NCBI GenBank assembly: GCA_009782555.1 | Contig: WRIV01000003.1 | Coordinates: 106,011 to 170,010, forward strand | DNA length: 64,000 bases | Source of the DNA: Treponema sp. | Lineage (GTDB): Bacteria > Spirochaetota > Spirochaetia > Treponematales > Breznakiellaceae | Direction: 5' to 3' | Part shown: piece after piece, positions 8,708 to 18,036 of the stretch | Numbering within the stretch: position 1 is the stretch's first letter | How the letters are laid out: every line of letters begins with the position of its first letter | Translations under genes and position numbers: made by a program | Notes under the pieces: model-generated | The model's database searches: none | What the model saw: only the letters and a program-made list of their open reading frames with translations | Told to the model about the DNA's origin: nothing

Positions 8708-9479
8708 CCAGGATCTTTTTCGCCTTGTTCCCCAGGTATTCCGGGCCAGGGGATGGCGGCTTTATACAGAAAAGGCAAAGGAACGCAGCTTTCGCCTGAT
8801 TGATCTTTGGCAATACGGAGGCCGGGCAATCCTGGGTCACAATCCCCCGGGACTGCTCCGGGCTTTCAAAAACAGCGGGGAACGGGGTCTCCTTGCCCCT
8901 TTTCCTCACTTTGCCGAAGAACGGTTTTTCAAAGCACTTGCTGTTTTACTGCCCAACCGTACTTTCCGTGTTTATGAAAACGAAGATTATCTTAACAAGA
9001 CGGTAAGCCAGGCGCAGTTAGAGCCGTTACAGTGGCGGCCCTTTTTAGACAAGGAAACACAGCTTACTTTGCAGTCTGCGCCGGTTTTAGTTCCGGTCCT
9101 GCCCTGCTCCTTTCCCGGTGCTCCGGCAGTGCTGGCCCTTGATCCGGCGGGCCGCCTGCCGGGCCTTCCCTCTTCTCAGGTCCTTTCCCCGGCTGCACTG
9201 GCGGCGGCGGCAAGATGCATCTACGATCTAATTGCCGGTCCAGATCGGGGAAATCCGCACTTTCTAAAAATCGACAGGGCGGTTAAAAAAAGCCCGGTCT
9301 GGAAACGGCAGGGGATTTATCTGTACTATGCTGGTACAGCCGAAAATTACAATGAACTGTTTCAGCATTTTCTTGAAGGCGGTTTTTTTCTGCCGCCGTC
9401 AACGGCAGAGCCGGCCATACTGCCGGGGGAACTGTCCCCGGGAGAAGAAGCAAAACTGGCGGCACTAATCGAAAAATAA
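8697..9479 (+). CDS. Shrunken class III aminotransferase relative, lacking PLP core
   Basis: 260 residues. The N-terminal part (FRLIDLWQYGGRAILGHNPPGLLRAFKN..., residues 32-61) resembles the opening of glutamate-1-semialdehyde-type class III aminotransferases. The last 60 residues (YNELFQHFLEGGFFLPPSTAE..., then LSPGEEAKLAAL) resemble their C-terminal small domain, including the FLPPS segment. The large domain between them, with the PLP-binding Asp and Lys, is missing; such enzymes are normally about 430 residues. The frame is intact and the gene is coupled to the helicase, so it may be a functional non-enzymatic remnant. An ATG at 8700 is an alternative start. The match is from memory of family motifs. 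Confidence 0.6.
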   Translation: MMINQDLFRLVPQVFRARGWRLYTEKAKERSFRLIDLWQYGGRAILGHNPPGLLRAFKNSGERGLLAPFPHFAEERFFKALAVLLPNRTFRVYENEDYLNKTVSQAQLEPLQWRPFLDKETQLTLQSAPVLVPVLPCSFPGAPAVLALDPAGRLPGLPSSQVLSPAALAAAARCIYDLIAGPDRGNPHFLKIDRAVKKSPVWKRQGIYLYYAGTAENYNELFQHFLEGGFFLPPSTAEPAILPGELSPGEEAKLAALIEK

Positions 9480-9515
9480 ATTCTGCCGTTTGTTCGAGCA
9501 AAATTCTTTTAATTA

Positions 9516-9552
9516 AGCCTTTTCCAAAACTCCATTGGTTTTGGAAAAGGCT
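9516..9552. terminator. Bidirectional hairpin terminator
   Basis: Perfect 15-base inverted repeat (arms 9516-9530 and 9538-9552, loop TCCATTG) between the convergent aminotransferase-like gene and the chemoreceptor. No long T run follows on the plus strand; on the minus strand an AT-rich stretch follows. Confidence 0.7.
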
Positions 9553-9598
9553 CACGGGATATTTATGTAAAAGACACTGCGGCAAATTGCGGTTTCCG

Positions 9599-11797
9599 TT
9601 ATTCAACCTTAAAACGCGAGACTTCTTTTACCAGAAGATCGATATTCTCACGGTTTTTAACGCTTAACTCATTTACCTGGTGCACCGCCACATTAATCTG
9701 CTCCGATCCGACGGCCATCTCATTCATGCCGCCGGTTATCTCCTGGGTTAACCTTTCCAGATTTCCGCCCTCAGTAATAATTTCCTTGGAACCCTGCATC
9801 ATTTCTTCGGATCCGTTTTTTACCTGATGGGTGCTGTCATTAACCTGGCCTATGGCTTCCAGTATCTGTTTGCTGCCCTCACTCTGTTCTTCCATGGCGT
9901 TGCGGATATTCTCCTCCTGATCCGCCACGGTTTTAACTCCGCTGTCAATGGCCTCAAATTTTTTGAGTACATTGTCCGTGGCCGTCATGATCGTGTCGAT
10001 GGATTCCTTTATCTTTTTAAGGACCGTACTGATCGTCTTTGACTGCTCCGAGGAGTTTTCCGCCAGCTTGCGGATTTCGTCTGCTACAACAGCAAAACCC
10101 TTACCCGCTTCTCCGGCGTGGGCCGCTTCAATGGCGGCGTTCATCGAAAGCAGGTTGGTCTGGCTGGCAATATTTTCCATGACGGAGTTGATTTCCAGAA
10201 GCCCCTCGGATTCCCGGGCGATTTCCTGAATGTCCTCCGCCACATCCTGCAGGCCTGTGCGTCCTACCTCGGAAGACTCCATCAATTCCTTTACGTTGGC
10301 GGAGTTTTTTACGAGGGTCTGGGTTACCGACTGGATATTGGCCAGCATTTCCTCTATGGCCGAGGAGGATTCCGCAACGCTGGCAGCCTGGCTTTCTACC
10401 TGCCCATTAAGTTTGTTGATATTACCTGAGATCTGCTCCATGGTTGCGTTTGTTTCGGTTACCGAAGCGCTTTGATTTATAACCCGGCCCTTTATGCTCT
10501 GAATATTGGCGGTGATCTCGTTTATCGCAGCGGCGGTTTCGGTCATATTGCTGGCTAGATCGTTGCCGATGTCGAAGAGAGCCGCAGCCTGTTTTTTGAT
10601 GGTTAAGACCAAATTCTTTATTTTTTCCAGAGTCTTGTTAAAGTAAAGGGCAAGATCGCCGACTTCGTCCCTGGAAGCAACCGTAATGGACCGGGTCAGA
10701 TCCCCTTCTCCCTCGGAAATATCTTTAAGAGTAAGTGCGACATTAACGATTGGCCTGGTAATTCCGCTTACGACAAAGAAAATGATTACCGTCATCACCG
10801 CAATGGCTGCCAGCGCCAGCATAACGGTAAACTCTTCCATTCTTTTTACCTCAGCCAAAATATAGGATTCCTTGGTTCCAAGCATTACCGTCCAGCTATT
10901 GTCCGAATCGGCTATCTTAAAAGGAACCATTTCAATTTCCACATTTGATTCCAGTACCGAAGAATAGGAAGTACAGCTAAATGGCTGTCCTGTAAGCACC
11001 GCATTATTAGCGGCATCCCAGTAGTCACCGTATATGTTATCAACATCACGCAGCATTTTTCCGACCCGTTCAGGAACGTAACTTCCCAGAATAAAACCGT
11101 TATTGGAATAAATCGACATGGCAGAAATTTCTTCATTATTATCAATGGTTTGCTTTACCTTTTCCTGCATCTGTATAATATCTAAAAAGCACCCAACGCC
11201 CCCCACTACCTGGCTGGTACGGGGATTTATAATGGGAGTCATCAATCTGAACACGAATGTGTCCTTTCCTCCTATCGTCCTGGGGATGGGATCTTCTACC
11301 CGGTCATTTGTCGCGTTGGGGCCCATTAAATAAGCCATGGAACCCTCTAAATCCGTGGTAAACCGGCTTTCTATCCGGCCGTTTTCCCTGGTGTAGGCCA
11401 TGGCATACTGCCCGACCGGGCTTGATCCGGTTCTGCCGATAAACTGGGCATCCATGCCGTCAATGGCGTTTGGCAGCCACACCGTATAAATAGTAATAAT
11501 AAGGGGCTGGTCAATCAGGGTAGCCCGGAGCATTGAGTCAAAGCGGTCCCGCCGTTCCGCTGCAGGGATGCTCTCATAATCCTGCATTATGCCCGACAGA
11601 GTACTGAGTACCTGCATTCGTCCGTCTTCCCGACCCTTCCAGTACTCGGCTCGCTGTCCGGCCAAATCTTTAAGGCCCCTTGTACTTAGGGATATGGCAG
11701 TTTTCGAAGCCTGCCGCAGCAACATGACGGAAATCCCCGTAATCACTACCGCCATGATGGCGATTACTATAAGACTCAGCCTGAATTTTAATTTCAT
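9599..11797 (-). CDS. Methyl-accepting chemotaxis protein with Cache sensor
   Basis: 732 residues. A first membrane helix (about 7-29), a large periplasmic region with Cache-type features ([38 protein letters not shown]), a second membrane helix near 330-350 and a HAMP segment ([23 protein letters not shown]). The cytoplasmic coiled coil carries the conserved hairpin tip [24 protein letters not shown]. It senses a small molecule in the periplasm and signals to CheA/CheW. The start has AAGGAG six bases upstream and a promoter at 11849-11877. The ligand cannot be named. It stands alone between the hairpin at 9516 and proA. Confidence 0.93.
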   Translation of the reverse strand: MKLKFRLSLIVIAIMAVVITGISVMLLRQASKTAISLSTRGLKDLAGQRAEYWKGREDGRMQVLSTLSGIMQDYESIPAAERRDRFDSMLRATLIDQPLIITIYTVWLPNAIDGMDAQFIGRTGSSPVGQYAMAYTRENGRIESRFTTDLEGSMAYLMGPNATNDRVEDPIPRTIGGKDTFVFRLMTPIINPRTSQVVGGVGCFLDIIQMQEKVKQTIDNNEEISAMSIYSNNGFILGSYVPERVGKMLRDVDNIYGDYWDAANNAVLTGQPFSCTSYSSVLESNVEIEMVPFKIADSDNSWTVMLGTKESYILAEVKRMEEFTVMLALAAIAVMTVIIFFVVSGITRPIVNVALTLKDISEGEGDLTRSITVASRDEVGDLALYFNKTLEKIKNLVLTIKKQAAALFDIGNDLASNMTETAAAINEITANIQSIKGRVINQSASVTETNATMEQISGNINKLNGQVESQAASVAESSSAIEEMLANIQSVTQTLVKNSANVKELMESSEVGRTGLQDVAEDIQEIARESEGLLEINSVMENIASQTNLLSMNAAIEAAHAGEAGKGFAVVADEIRKLAENSSEQSKTISTVLKKIKESIDTIMTATDNVLKKFEAIDSGVKTVADQEENIRNAMEEQSEGSKQILEAIGQVNDSTHQVKNGSEEMMQGSKEIITEGGNLERLTQEITGGMNEMAVGSEQINVAVHQVNELSVKNRENIDLLVKEVSRFKVE

Positions 11798-11848
11798 TAT
11801 TTAGCTCCTTTTTTCGGCATCTTCGGCAATGATTAGGTTGATTTTTTC

Positions 11849-11877
11849 ATTATAAATTACTTCACCAGCAAAGACAA
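11849..11877 (-). promoter_or_regulatory. Promoter of the chemoreceptor gene
   Basis: Minus-strand TTGTCT (11877-11872), a 17-base spacer and TATAAT (11854-11849), about 50 bases before the start at 11797. This is a normal leadered sigma-70 promoter, in contrast to the leaderless type seen elsewhere. Confidence 0.55.
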
Positions 11878-11933
11878 TGGCATTGCCTGGCAGGGATGCT
11901 GTTAATTAGTTCTTTATAAAGCTTTTGAGTGTT

Positions 11934-13232
11934 CTATTCTCTGATTTGTCCATGACCGCTGACACGGTACTTAATGGTAGTCAACGCTTCCAGACCCATA
12001 GGTCCCCGGACGTGGAATTTTTGTGTACTGATCCCAAGTTCTGCTCCAAAACCGAATTGAGCCCCGTCGGTAAAGCGGGTTGAAGCATTAACATACACAC
12101 AGGCAGCGTCCACCCTGCGGCAGAACTCCTCCGCCGCGGCGAGGCTGCCGGTCAGGATGGCCTCCGAATGGCGGGTACCGTAACGGTTGATATGCTCAAC
12201 TGCCTCGTCAAGGGAATCCACTGTTTTTATGGCCAGTATATAATCAAGAAATTCCGCAGACCAGTCTTCTTCTATCGCTTCCCTGACAACAAGATTGGGG
12301 TAAGAGGGAATAACTTCTCCGATCCTAAGACGTTTGGCGGCGCCGGTAATGGCAATCATCACCGAAGCATCGCAGCGAAGTTCCGCCTTACCCGCAAGCC
12401 GGGCGGCCAAGGCCGGCATAAGCACTGCCAAAGCATTGCGGTGAACCAGTACCGTTTCCACCGCATTACAGGCACCGGGCTTTTGCAGTTTGGCGTTTTC
12501 TATGATATCCACAGCACTGTTCATATCGGCGCTTTCTTCCACATAGATGTGGCAGTTTCCTTCTCCGGTTTCAATCACCGGAATACGGGCGTTTTTCACC
12601 ACCCGGCGGATCAGATCATGACCGCCTCGGGGAAGAACCACATCAATATAACCCCGGGCATTAAGGATTTCGTCCACTTCATCACGGTGCCCCGAATCGG
12701 CCAGAGCCACCGCCCCGTCGATTCCTCCCCCTGTCTTAAGTCCTGTTGTAATTGCTTTAACCAGTGCCCGGTTCGATTCCAGTGCCGCAGAAGACCCTCG
12801 AAGCAGTACTGAACAGCCCGCCTTGTAGGCCAGGCTGAATACATCGGCGGTAACATTGGGCCGGGATTCATAGATGATCGCCGCCACACCCAGTGGTACG
12901 GTGACTTGCTCTATTAAAAGACCATTAGGGATTTTCCACCCCGCTTTGATGCGTCCCGCCGGATCTTCCTGGCGTACCACCGTTTCGATACCGGAGATTA
13001 TATCGTCCATACGTTTATCGTTAAGAAGCAGTCTGTCAATCAGGGGTTCCTTCATTCCCGCAATCCGGGCCCGTTCCACATCCGCAGCATTGGCGGCCAG
13101 AATTGTTTGGCGGTCCCGGTCTATGGCCGCCGCCGCCGCCGTCAGGGCAGCATCTTTCCGGGAGCGGTCCTGTAAAGCCAGGAGAACCTGCGCTTTTTTT
13201 AGGCTTTCAAAAACAGGTTGGAGGTTGTTCAT
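11934..13232 (-). CDS. proA: Gamma-glutamyl phosphate reductase
   Basis: 432 residues from the ATG at 13232. ProA reduces gamma-glutamyl phosphate to glutamate semialdehyde with NADPH in proline synthesis. The family pattern is present: LLRGSSAALESNRALV, VLPRGGHDLIRRVV, the catalytic Cys in KPGACNAVETVLVHR, and GTRHSEAI with VNASTRFTDGAQFGFGAELGIST near the end. An ATG at 13250 is in frame but would translate one arm of a palindrome, so the later ATG is preferred. No ribosome binding site precedes either. A TATACT hexamer ends eight bases before the chosen start. proB is not in the window. Confidence 0.93.
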   Translation of the reverse strand: MNNLQPVFESLKKAQVLLALQDRSRKDAALTAAAAAIDRDRQTILAANAADVERARIAGMKEPLIDRLLLNDKRMDDIISGIETVVRQEDPAGRIKAGWKIPNGLLIEQVTVPLGVAAIIYESRPNVTADVFSLAYKAGCSVLLRGSSAALESNRALVKAITTGLKTGGGIDGAVALADSGHRDEVDEILNARGYIDVVLPRGGHDLIRRVVKNARIPVIETGEGNCHIYVEESADMNSAVDIIENAKLQKPGACNAVETVLVHRNALAVLMPALAARLAGKAELRCDASVMIAITGAAKRLRIGEVIPSYPNLVVREAIEEDWSAEFLDYILAIKTVDSLDEAVEHINRYGTRHSEAILTGSLAAAEEFCRRVDAACVYVNASTRFTDGAQFGFGAELGISTQKFHVRGPMGLEALTTIKYRVSGHGQIRE

Positions 13233-13234
13233 GG

Positions 13235-13270
13235 TTTTATAGTATACCATGATTATGGTATACTATAAAA
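13235..13270. promoter_or_regulatory. Perfect 16-base palindrome with outward-facing -10 boxes
   Basis: Arms 13235-13250 and 13255-13270 are exact inverted copies around GATT. Each arm contains TATACT reading outward: minus strand 13246-13241 toward proA, plus strand 13259-13264 toward the broken VWA gene. For the proA promoter, TTTATA at 13269-13264 gives a -35 with a 17-base spacer. It could be a paired divergent promoter, an operator, or both. Confidence 0.6.
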
Positions 13271-13282
13271 CTGGGGGATGAT

Positions 13283-13743
13283 ATGAAAAATAACCTTTTT
13301 GTAAAACCGCTTTTACTGTTGTCGGCAGCATTTATTATAATATCCTGCAGCTACACAGCAGGAAACCCAGCGGTTATGCCGGTATGTATTATGAAGCAGG
13401 GTATGCAGCAAGGCTGATAGATCCTCTTTTTGATAAAGATGAAATACCTGGAGATTTTAATACCAATGAATTTGATTATTTAGAGGATAACCCGTTCCTT
13501 CGGCCCCGGGAAAACCCGCTGTCCACATTTTCGATTGACGTTGATACTGCCGGCTATTCAATAGTACGAACCTTTATTAACCGGGGTGATCTGCCTCCCA
13601 AATCATCAGTACGTATAGAAGTATTGATAAACTACTTTGATTACGATTATCCTCCGCCGAACGATGGAAGACCCTTTGCCGTCCGCGCCGAAGCGGGGGT
13701 TTGTCCAGATGATAAAGGCAGCAAAGGCGGTAAAATCAGTTAA
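13283..13743 (+). pseudogene. Broken VWA-domain lipoprotein gene (YfbK-like)
   Basis: The ATG at 13283, with GGGGGAT five bases upstream, begins a lipoprotein signal peptide (KNNLFVKPLLLLSAAFIIISC, the last residue being the lipid-accepting Cys), but this frame stops after 44 codons. A second frame, readable from about 13360, continues as SGYAGMYYEAGYAARLIDP and then gives the conserved region ahead of YfbK-type von Willebrand A domains: ENPLSTFSIDVDTAGYSIVRTFINRG, VRIEVLINYFDYDYP. It stops at 13743, roughly 400 residues short of the family length and before the VWA domain proper. So there is one frameshift near 13340-13370 and a C-terminal loss. The promoter palindrome and ribosome binding site are still intact. 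Confidence 0.8.
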
Positions 13744-13784
13744 ATGATCCAAATGCCGTTTCATTAAGTTCCGGTATTTGTTAT

Positions 13785-16700
13785 TTATTCCCCGGCAGCT
13801 TCTACCGGCTTAACTTTTTCCTTCTTTCCCCGTTTTTCCTTTACATTTTTCTCGGCCCAGTCGTTAAGGAGCGTTCTAAGGCCTTCGTCGGTAAACTTGA
13901 GGGGCTTGCCGCAATCGGGGCAGACAAAACGGCCCGATTCATCCAGGGCATCTTTACGGCAGCCCACGCAGTAGGTATTAGCGCAGCCGGGGCAGGTTCC
14001 GGCAGGCAGATCATCCGGGGGCATGGCATAGAGCCTAAGGCTTGCCGCTGGTTTGGGATTCCGTTCCATCTGCCATTCCCTCCTGCAGCCGGCGCAGGAA
14101 ACAGTCTTATAATGGGCATCCCGCATCCGGGTTTTTAAATCGTCTCTGCCCCTGGCGGTTTCTTTGTTTAATTCCAATTCATTCAAATGATCTATAATCT
14201 CCGCTACTTCGTCCCAGCGGCCTCCAAAGGTCCGAATCCAGCCCAGTTGGAGCAAAGAAGGCACATGATGGGGATTAATTTTCAGCGCCGCCATGGAAGC
14301 GGCTTCGGCCCGTTTATATTCACCCTTTTTTGCAGCCAAAAAAGCAATAAGCTCCAGCATATCCGGATTTGTTTCGGACGAAAAATTTCCGGTATCGGAA
14401 GTGAGTACATCGTCGGCTTCGCCGTAACGTTCCATTTCGATTAAGCAGGCGCCGCTGTTATACCGGTACAGCGCGTTCGCGGGAGCAATCGCCAAAGCCC
14501 GACGGTACCATGTATCGGCTTCTTCAAAACGGCGGGAACGGACCAGGAGATTCCCCGCGCAGTTTGCCATAAGTCCTTCCGGGTCTTCTTCCGGTTTTGA
14601 TTCAAGTATGGCAAGGGCCTCCGTTTCCTGGCCCTGAAGGTAGAGGGAAACCGCCCGGTTTACCCGGACGGCGGGAACTTCGCCCAGTACTGCCGCAGCA
14701 TTGTCCAGATACGAACGGGCCGCATCCACATCGCCCTTGCTCAGGGCCACATGGGCGGCAAAGTTATGTACCCAGCCGTAGGTTTCATATTCTTCGTCTT
14801 TTTTAATTCCCAGGGCCGCTTCCAGATCGGCGGTAAACTGCGGATCATCGCTTTTGTTGTCAAGCAGAAAACGGTTTTCCGCCAGCCGGAAACGAAACAG
14901 AAGATAATCCGGAGCAATTTTGACGGCCCTTTCAAAGAGGGGCAGCGCTTCCTGCCGCCGGCCTTCCCGGACCAGGAGCAGAGCCTGCAAAAAGTACAAG
15001 GCAGGATCGGGAGGATCTTTTTTGGTATTTTTAGGAGTATCCGGTTTCTTAGTAAAACCAGATCTCTTAGTAAAACCGAATTTACGGTACTGCTCCGCCG
15101 TATCCAGTTCTTCCCGGGCGGTTTTCCAGTCTTCAATGCCGAAAGCCCACTTGCCAATCAGCGCTCTGGCCTCCCAGTTGGCCTCTCCCAAAAGGCGGTA
15201 TTTAGGCACGAGGAGGCCCAGTTCTTCATAGTGATTATCCGCCAAAAAGGCACGGCCCGCTTTTAGGTAACGGTCCAGGGCCAGATCTTTTTGATCCCCT
15301 TGATCCGGAGAAGTTCCGCGCTGCGTTTTTGCGGTGTCCTTCTGCCTCAAGAGTTCATAGGCGGCGGCGGCGTTTTTTGCGGCGATGGCGTTTTTTTCAT
15401 CCAGGATGAAGGAACGATCATACACTTCGGCGGCTTTTTGATAATTGCCGGTATTAAAATATGCATGGCCCAGGAGATTGTAAAAAGCCGAAGGATCGGC
15501 GAAGAAGTTGTCCAGTTTTTCATAGTCGAGGTCCGCTTCCTCTGAGTTGCTTTTACCAGAGGAACGTTTTTTGGAGGATTTTTTGGCACCGGACTTTACT
15601 GCTTCCGCCATGGAACCAGTCTCGGCCCATCGAATCAAACCGGCATAATGGGAACGGGAATAAAGCAGAGCGGCCTTCATATTATAAGGTTCCTGCCCGG
15701 ATTCTTCGATGCTGAAGGCTTCTTCAATATATTGTTCCGCTTCGTCCCACAATTCCAGGGCCATGGCCAACCTGGCCCCCAAAAGCAGTTCACTTACGGT
15801 TTTACCCGGGTCTTCAGTTTGTATCGCCGCCAAAACTACCTTGTCTTCCGCTCCGGCCAGTTCCTCCTCCATGGATTTCCGGGTTTCCCAGGCTTTACGG
15901 AGCTGGATCAGCGCAGGATTTGCCTGCCCCAGGGCGGTAAGGGTTTCCGCCAGCCGGACCCGGCTTGCCGGGGAAGCGGTTTTTTCCAGGTTATTGTAAC
16001 GTTTTCCTGTTTCTTCAATCCGGGAATCCAGATTGAATTCAACCAATTTTGCCAATGCAAAAAACTCTCCGGCAGGATCCGCCATGGCGGGAGGGTTATC
16101 TTCATAGCTGGCCGCGACAAAGGCGATTCTTCCTTCGGGAATGGACGAATCGTCCCAGGATCCTGCCCAAAGCCCATTGATCAGGATCAAAAATTTGGAT
16201 CCCCGGGTGACCAGTTCCAGATCAAATTCCATGGGAGCGCCGGAACCCATCCCCATACCCGGCGCTTCGGTCCAGCCCGCCAGTGTCAGGGGTACGCTGT
16301 TCCGCACCAGATCCACCCGGAAATATCCCCGGCTGGAAACCAGGGCCATATAATAGGTAAGATCGTCCACCATGCGAAAGATAAAACCCGCCGCCGCATA
16401 GCCCCCCATGGGATTAAGGACAAAATGCCCCCTTACGTCTAGATCCTGATAACGGTAGAACATATTCTCGGTCCAGGCAATGCAGCCTATTTTTTTTAAC
16501 CCCAGGCACAGGGCACCCTTGTCCAGATAGGCACGATACAAATTTTCTGCTGTAATAGAAAAACGAACATGGGGTGGTTTGTCCGGTTCATCTTCCCGGA
16601 AAAAATCAGCCTGCCATTGTTCTGTTACAATTGCATCTGGATCGGTTTCCCGATCCACGGATGGCTTGGGGCCGAAGAGCCTTTTTAAAAAACCGAACAT
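13785..16700 (-). CDS. Large cytoplasmic TPR protein with zinc-ribbon C-terminus
   Basis: 971 residues, no signal peptide. Residues about 25-215 form a beta-rich domain resembling a concanavalin/LamG-like sandwich (FRMVDDLTYYMALVSSRGYFRVDLV, FLILINGLWAGSWDDSSI). From about 225 to 870 come tetratricopeptide repeats (for example FYNLLGHAYFNTGNYQKAAEVYDRSF and ALYRYNSGACLIEMERYGEADDVL). A charged Lys/Ser linker interrupts at about 365-380. The C-terminus has three Cys pairs (CAGC, CPGCANTYCVGC, CPDC) of zinc-ribbon type, then a Lys-rich tail. It is probably a scaffold; partner unknown. TATAGT ends six bases before the ATG and there is no Shine-Dalgarno. Confidence 0.75.
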   Translation of the reverse strand: MFGFLKRLFGPKPSVDRETDPDAIVTEQWQADFFREDEPDKPPHVRFSITAENLYRAYLDKGALCLGLKKIGCIAWTENMFYRYQDLDVRGHFVLNPMGGYAAAGFIFRMVDDLTYYMALVSSRGYFRVDLVRNSVPLTLAGWTEAPGMGMGSGAPMEFDLELVTRGSKFLILINGLWAGSWDDSSIPEGRIAFVAASYEDNPPAMADPAGEFFALAKLVEFNLDSRIEETGKRYNNLEKTASPASRVRLAETLTALGQANPALIQLRKAWETRKSMEEELAGAEDKVVLAAIQTEDPGKTVSELLLGARLAMALELWDEAEQYIEEAFSIEESGQEPYNMKAALLYSRSHYAGLIRWAETGSMAEAVKSGAKKSSKKRSSGKSNSEEADLDYEKLDNFFADPSAFYNLLGHAYFNTGNYQKAAEVYDRSFILDEKNAIAAKNAAAAYELLRQKDTAKTQRGTSPDQGDQKDLALDRYLKAGRAFLADNHYEELGLLVPKYRLLGEANWEARALIGKWAFGIEDWKTAREELDTAEQYRKFGFTKRSGFTKKPDTPKNTKKDPPDPALYFLQALLLVREGRRQEALPLFERAVKIAPDYLLFRFRLAENRFLLDNKSDDPQFTADLEAALGIKKDEEYETYGWVHNFAAHVALSKGDVDAARSYLDNAAAVLGEVPAVRVNRAVSLYLQGQETEALAILESKPEEDPEGLMANCAGNLLVRSRRFEEADTWYRRALAIAPANALYRYNSGACLIEMERYGEADDVLTSDTGNFSSETNPDMLELIAFLAAKKGEYKRAEAASMAALKINPHHVPSLLQLGWIRTFGGRWDEVAEIIDHLNELELNKETARGRDDLKTRMRDAHYKTVSCAGCRREWQMERNPKPAASLRLYAMPPDDLPAGTCPGCANTYCVGCRKDALDESGRFVCPDCGKPLKFTDEGLRTLLNDWAEKNVKEKRGKKEKVKPVEAAGE

Positions 16701-16706
16701 AGCACT

Positions 16707-16712
16707 ACTATA
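16707..16712 (-). promoter_or_regulatory. -10 box of the TPR gene, predicted leaderless
   Basis: Minus-strand TATAGT (16712-16707), then six bases to the ATG at 16700. A weak -35 (TCGACT, 16736-16731) lies 18 bases further upstream. The same stretch overlaps the upstream region of the divergent binding-protein gene. Confidence 0.5.
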
Positions 16713-16743
16713 TCCTAAAAGGACGGTGCAAGTCGAGGTTGAA

Positions 16744-18036
16744 GTGAAAAAAGACGTGCTCTATTTTTTTAAAGATCTCCCCGGCAGTTTAAGAAATCTG
16801 GGCACCGCTTTATGGAAAGCGGCCCGCAAAATTTCTTTTGACAAGGCGCTGCTGATCTGGGCTCTGGCCATAATCGCCGGAGTGTTCCTATTTAGGATAC
16901 TCAATAGAGATATAAGGGCCAACCTGATTTTTGCCACCTGGTGGGAAGATACACTGGAAGAACAGACCCTGTCAAATCTGGCCGCTGAATTTGTGGCCAA
17001 AAATCCCGGCATTACGGTCAAGCTGGAAAAAATGAACTGGGAAGCGATTCAAAAAAACCTGGAAGAACATGCCGGGGAAAACGGCAGAAACGCAAAAAGA
17101 CAGCGTACCCTGGACATATTCAGCATCGATCCCCATGCGGTCCGTGAACTGGAACGCCGTTCATACCTTGCCAAACTGGAAAACAATGAAAAAAATTCCG
17201 GCAATGCGATGCCGGTTATTGCGTTCATCAATCCGCTTTTTTACAATATTGATCTGCTCCAGGATGCGGGTTTCGACCGGCCCCCAAAAAACCGGACCGA
17301 ATTTCTTTCCTATGTACAGCGGCTTAAGGAAACCGGCCACTATGGCGCAGGACTTGCCCTTGAAAAACCTCATAATATGGACAATCAGATTCTTTCGTGG
17401 ATCTGGGCCGCCGCGGGAAACCCGGAATCCGAAAAACCTTTCAGCTTTTCCAGCAAAGAAGTAATCGAGACACTAAGCTTTCTGAATCAGCTTAAGCAAA
17501 ATTTGTACCCTAATCCTTTCGAGTTAAGCGAAACGGAACTGCTTAACGCGTTTGGCCAAGGAAAGGTGGGAATGATCATAGGATCCACCGCGGACATTCA
17601 AAAACTAAAACAGGTAAAGGTGAACTTTGGCATTACCACTATTCCCGACCCAGAATCATACATCAAAGAACCGGTCTTTCCCCTGACCGTATGGTATGCG
17701 GGAATTAACAGCCAGAGCATTCAACAGGAAGAAGCGAAGATCTTCCTGGATTTCCTAAAAGAAAAGGCGGGGGACATCGCCGCCGTTATATATGCGGTTC
17801 CCGGAGACGGCGTCCGCAGCCGGGAACTTTCCAGAAAAGATCCCTATTATGCAAAGGCTTTTGATATGTACGAAGCCGGTGACATGGTCTGGGAACTGTA
17901 CTCCCCTGATATAAACAGTTTTTACAGTATTGTCCACAGGGAAATAGAATTGATGTTCCGGGGAAACAAAACTCCTGAACAATGTGCACAAACCATACAG
18001 CAGGAATGGAACAGAATCGCCGAAACAACGCCGTAA
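16744..18036 (+). CDS. Membrane-anchored family 1 extracellular solute-binding protein
   Basis: About 430 residues from a GTG at 16744, chosen because GAGG lies five bases upstream; the open frame further left covers the TPR gene promoter. An N-terminal membrane helix (ALLIWALAIIAGVFLFRIL, around 30-50) anchors the protein instead of a lipid. The rest is a sugar-type periplasmic binding fold: TWWEDTLEEQTLSNLAAEF, PVIAFINPLFYNIDLLQDAGF, PKNRTEFLSYVQRLKETG, GKVGMIIGSTADIQKLK. Family 1 proteins bind oligosaccharides for ABC importers, but no permease or ATPase is adjacent, so the ligand is open. The end overlaps aroA by about 30 bases. Confidence 0.8.
   Translation: MKKDVLYFFKDLPGSLRNLGTALWKAARKISFDKALLIWALAIIAGVFLFRILNRDIRANLIFATWWEDTLEEQTLSNLAAEFVAKNPGITVKLEKMNWEAIQKNLEEHAGENGRNAKRQRTLDIFSIDPHAVRELERRSYLAKLENNEKNSGNAMPVIAFINPLFYNIDLLQDAGFDRPPKNRTEFLSYVQRLKETGHYGAGLALEKPHNMDNQILSWIWAAAGNPESEKPFSFSSKEVIETLSFLNQLKQNLYPNPFELSETELLNAFGQGKVGMIIGSTADIQKLKQVKVNFGITTIPDPESYIKEPVFPLTVWYAGINSQSIQQEEAKIFLDFLKEKAGDIAAVIYAVPGDGVRSRELSRKDPYYAKAFDMYEAGDMVWELYSPDINSFYSIVHREIELMFRGNKTPEQCAQTIQQEWNRIAETTP

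Noticed and set aside
13232..13250. Upstream start for proA
   Set aside because: Would translate one palindrome arm; the family starts a few residues later.
13384..13743. A complete small plus-strand gene starting at the ATG at 13384
   Set aside because: No ribosome binding site there; the conserved sequence begins earlier and the signal peptide is in another frame, so it is better read as a decayed gene.
14187..16442. Several plus-strand frames over 80 codons, one of 264
   Set aside because: Antisense shadows of the large TPR gene, with Arg/Gly/Pro/Phe-rich non-protein-like sequence.
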